A stretch of 6,575 nucleotides of DNA, taken from contig BBBN01000090.1 in NCBI GenBank assembly GCA_001311585.1, positions 1-6,575 on the forward strand, read 5' to 3'. Positions 6,491 through 6,575 of the stretch are shown piece by piece. The notes beneath the pieces are model-generated. The model searched no databases and was not told the DNA's origin. It was given only the letters and a program-made list of their open reading frames with translations. Source of the stretch: Thermus sp. JCM 17653. Lineage in GTDB: Bacteria > Deinococcota > Deinococci > Deinococcales > Thermaceae. Positions within the stretch are counted from its first letter, which is position 1. Every line of letters begins with the position of its first letter. A program made the translations under genes and the position numbers.

Positions 6491-6575
6491 TTAATCCGCC
6501 CCCACGGGGGTTTTGAAGGGGTGGCCCTCGAGGGCCACCCCTTCCCCCACCACCTTAAGCCCCACCCGGTCCCCC
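6491..6575 (-). CDS. C-terminal end of an unidentified protein, cut by the right edge
   Basis: The last 27 codons run from 6574 to the TAA at 6491-6493 on the minus strand and read GDRVGLKVVGEGVAL, then EGHPFKTPVGAD. The composition (G/C-ending codons, hydrophobic alternation, GDRV and EG turns) looks like true coding sequence, perhaps a small beta-rich C-terminal domain such as an OB or TOBE fold. That is only an impression and no family is assigned. The gene is codirectional with truA, 98 bp upstream of it. The fragment contains a perfect 30-bp palindrome. Confidence 0.55.
   Translation of the reverse strand, partial: GDRVGLKVVGEGVALEGHPFKTPVGAD
6515..6544. repeat. Perfect 30-bp palindrome with no spacer
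   Basis: GAAGGGGTGGCCCTC (6515-6529) is followed immediately by its exact reverse complement (6530-6544). In the minus-strand reading frame it encodes EGVALEGHPF near the C-terminus of the right-edge gene. It could form a cruciform, or an RNA hairpin of about 13 bp. It is flanked by TTTTG on the left and a C run on the right (plus strand). Confidence 0.9.

Noticed and set aside
1..6575. CRISPR array, insertion sequence, tRNA/rRNA gene, prophage or defence genes
   Set aside because: No regularly spaced repeats, transposase-like protein, terminal inverted repeats or RNA-gene signatures were seen. All long genes belong to ordinary metabolic, transport or housekeeping families.

Overview
The window is very GC-rich bacterial DNA with strong G/C bias at third codon positions. 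The protein sequences look most like Thermus (Deinococcota): the TruA and the family-5 peptide-binding protein resemble what I recall of Thermus homologues. This assignment is by recognition, not by search.

Layout, left to right. (1) An M24 (Xaa-Pro type) metallopeptidase on the minus strand, cut by the left edge (1-808). (2) A divergent 82-bp gap, then an intact A-type Fe-S carrier of the HesB/IscA/ErpA family (891-1271, +) with a clear terminator. (3) A near-consensus promoter (TTGACC, 16 nt, TATAAT) driving a peptide/oligopeptide ABC importer cassette on the plus strand: periplasmic binding protein (1392-3257), an intergenic terminator, then DppB-like (3331-4338) and DppC-like (4348-5532) permeases. 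(4) Convergent to these, truA on the minus strand (5631-6392) behind a candidate leaderless promoter. (5) The last 27 codons of an unidentified minus-strand gene at the right edge, containing a perfect 30-bp palindrome. There is no gene-free stretch longer than about 120 bp.

How the genes work together: the binding protein captures peptides in the periplasm and the two permeases form the membrane channel. No ATPase (DppD/DppF type) lies in the window, so the motor subunits must be encoded elsewhere. The terminator between the binding protein and the permeases should keep the binding protein in excess. The M24 peptidase could process imported proline-containing peptides, but that is inference from proximity. 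The Fe-S carrier and TruA are housekeeping genes.

The dominant feature is twelve apparent single-base indels: eleven missing bases and one extra base. They break every gene longer than 400 bp, yet on both sides of each break the protein stays conserved and motif-complete. This looks like uncorrected sequencing or assembly error rather than gene decay, and I annotate the genes as single restored CDSs. I did not find a convincing new biological system. The best items for a second look are the roughly 80-residue insert with two extra hydrophobic segments in the DppC-like permease, the 30-bp palindrome at the right edge, and the leaderless promoter arrangement at truA.
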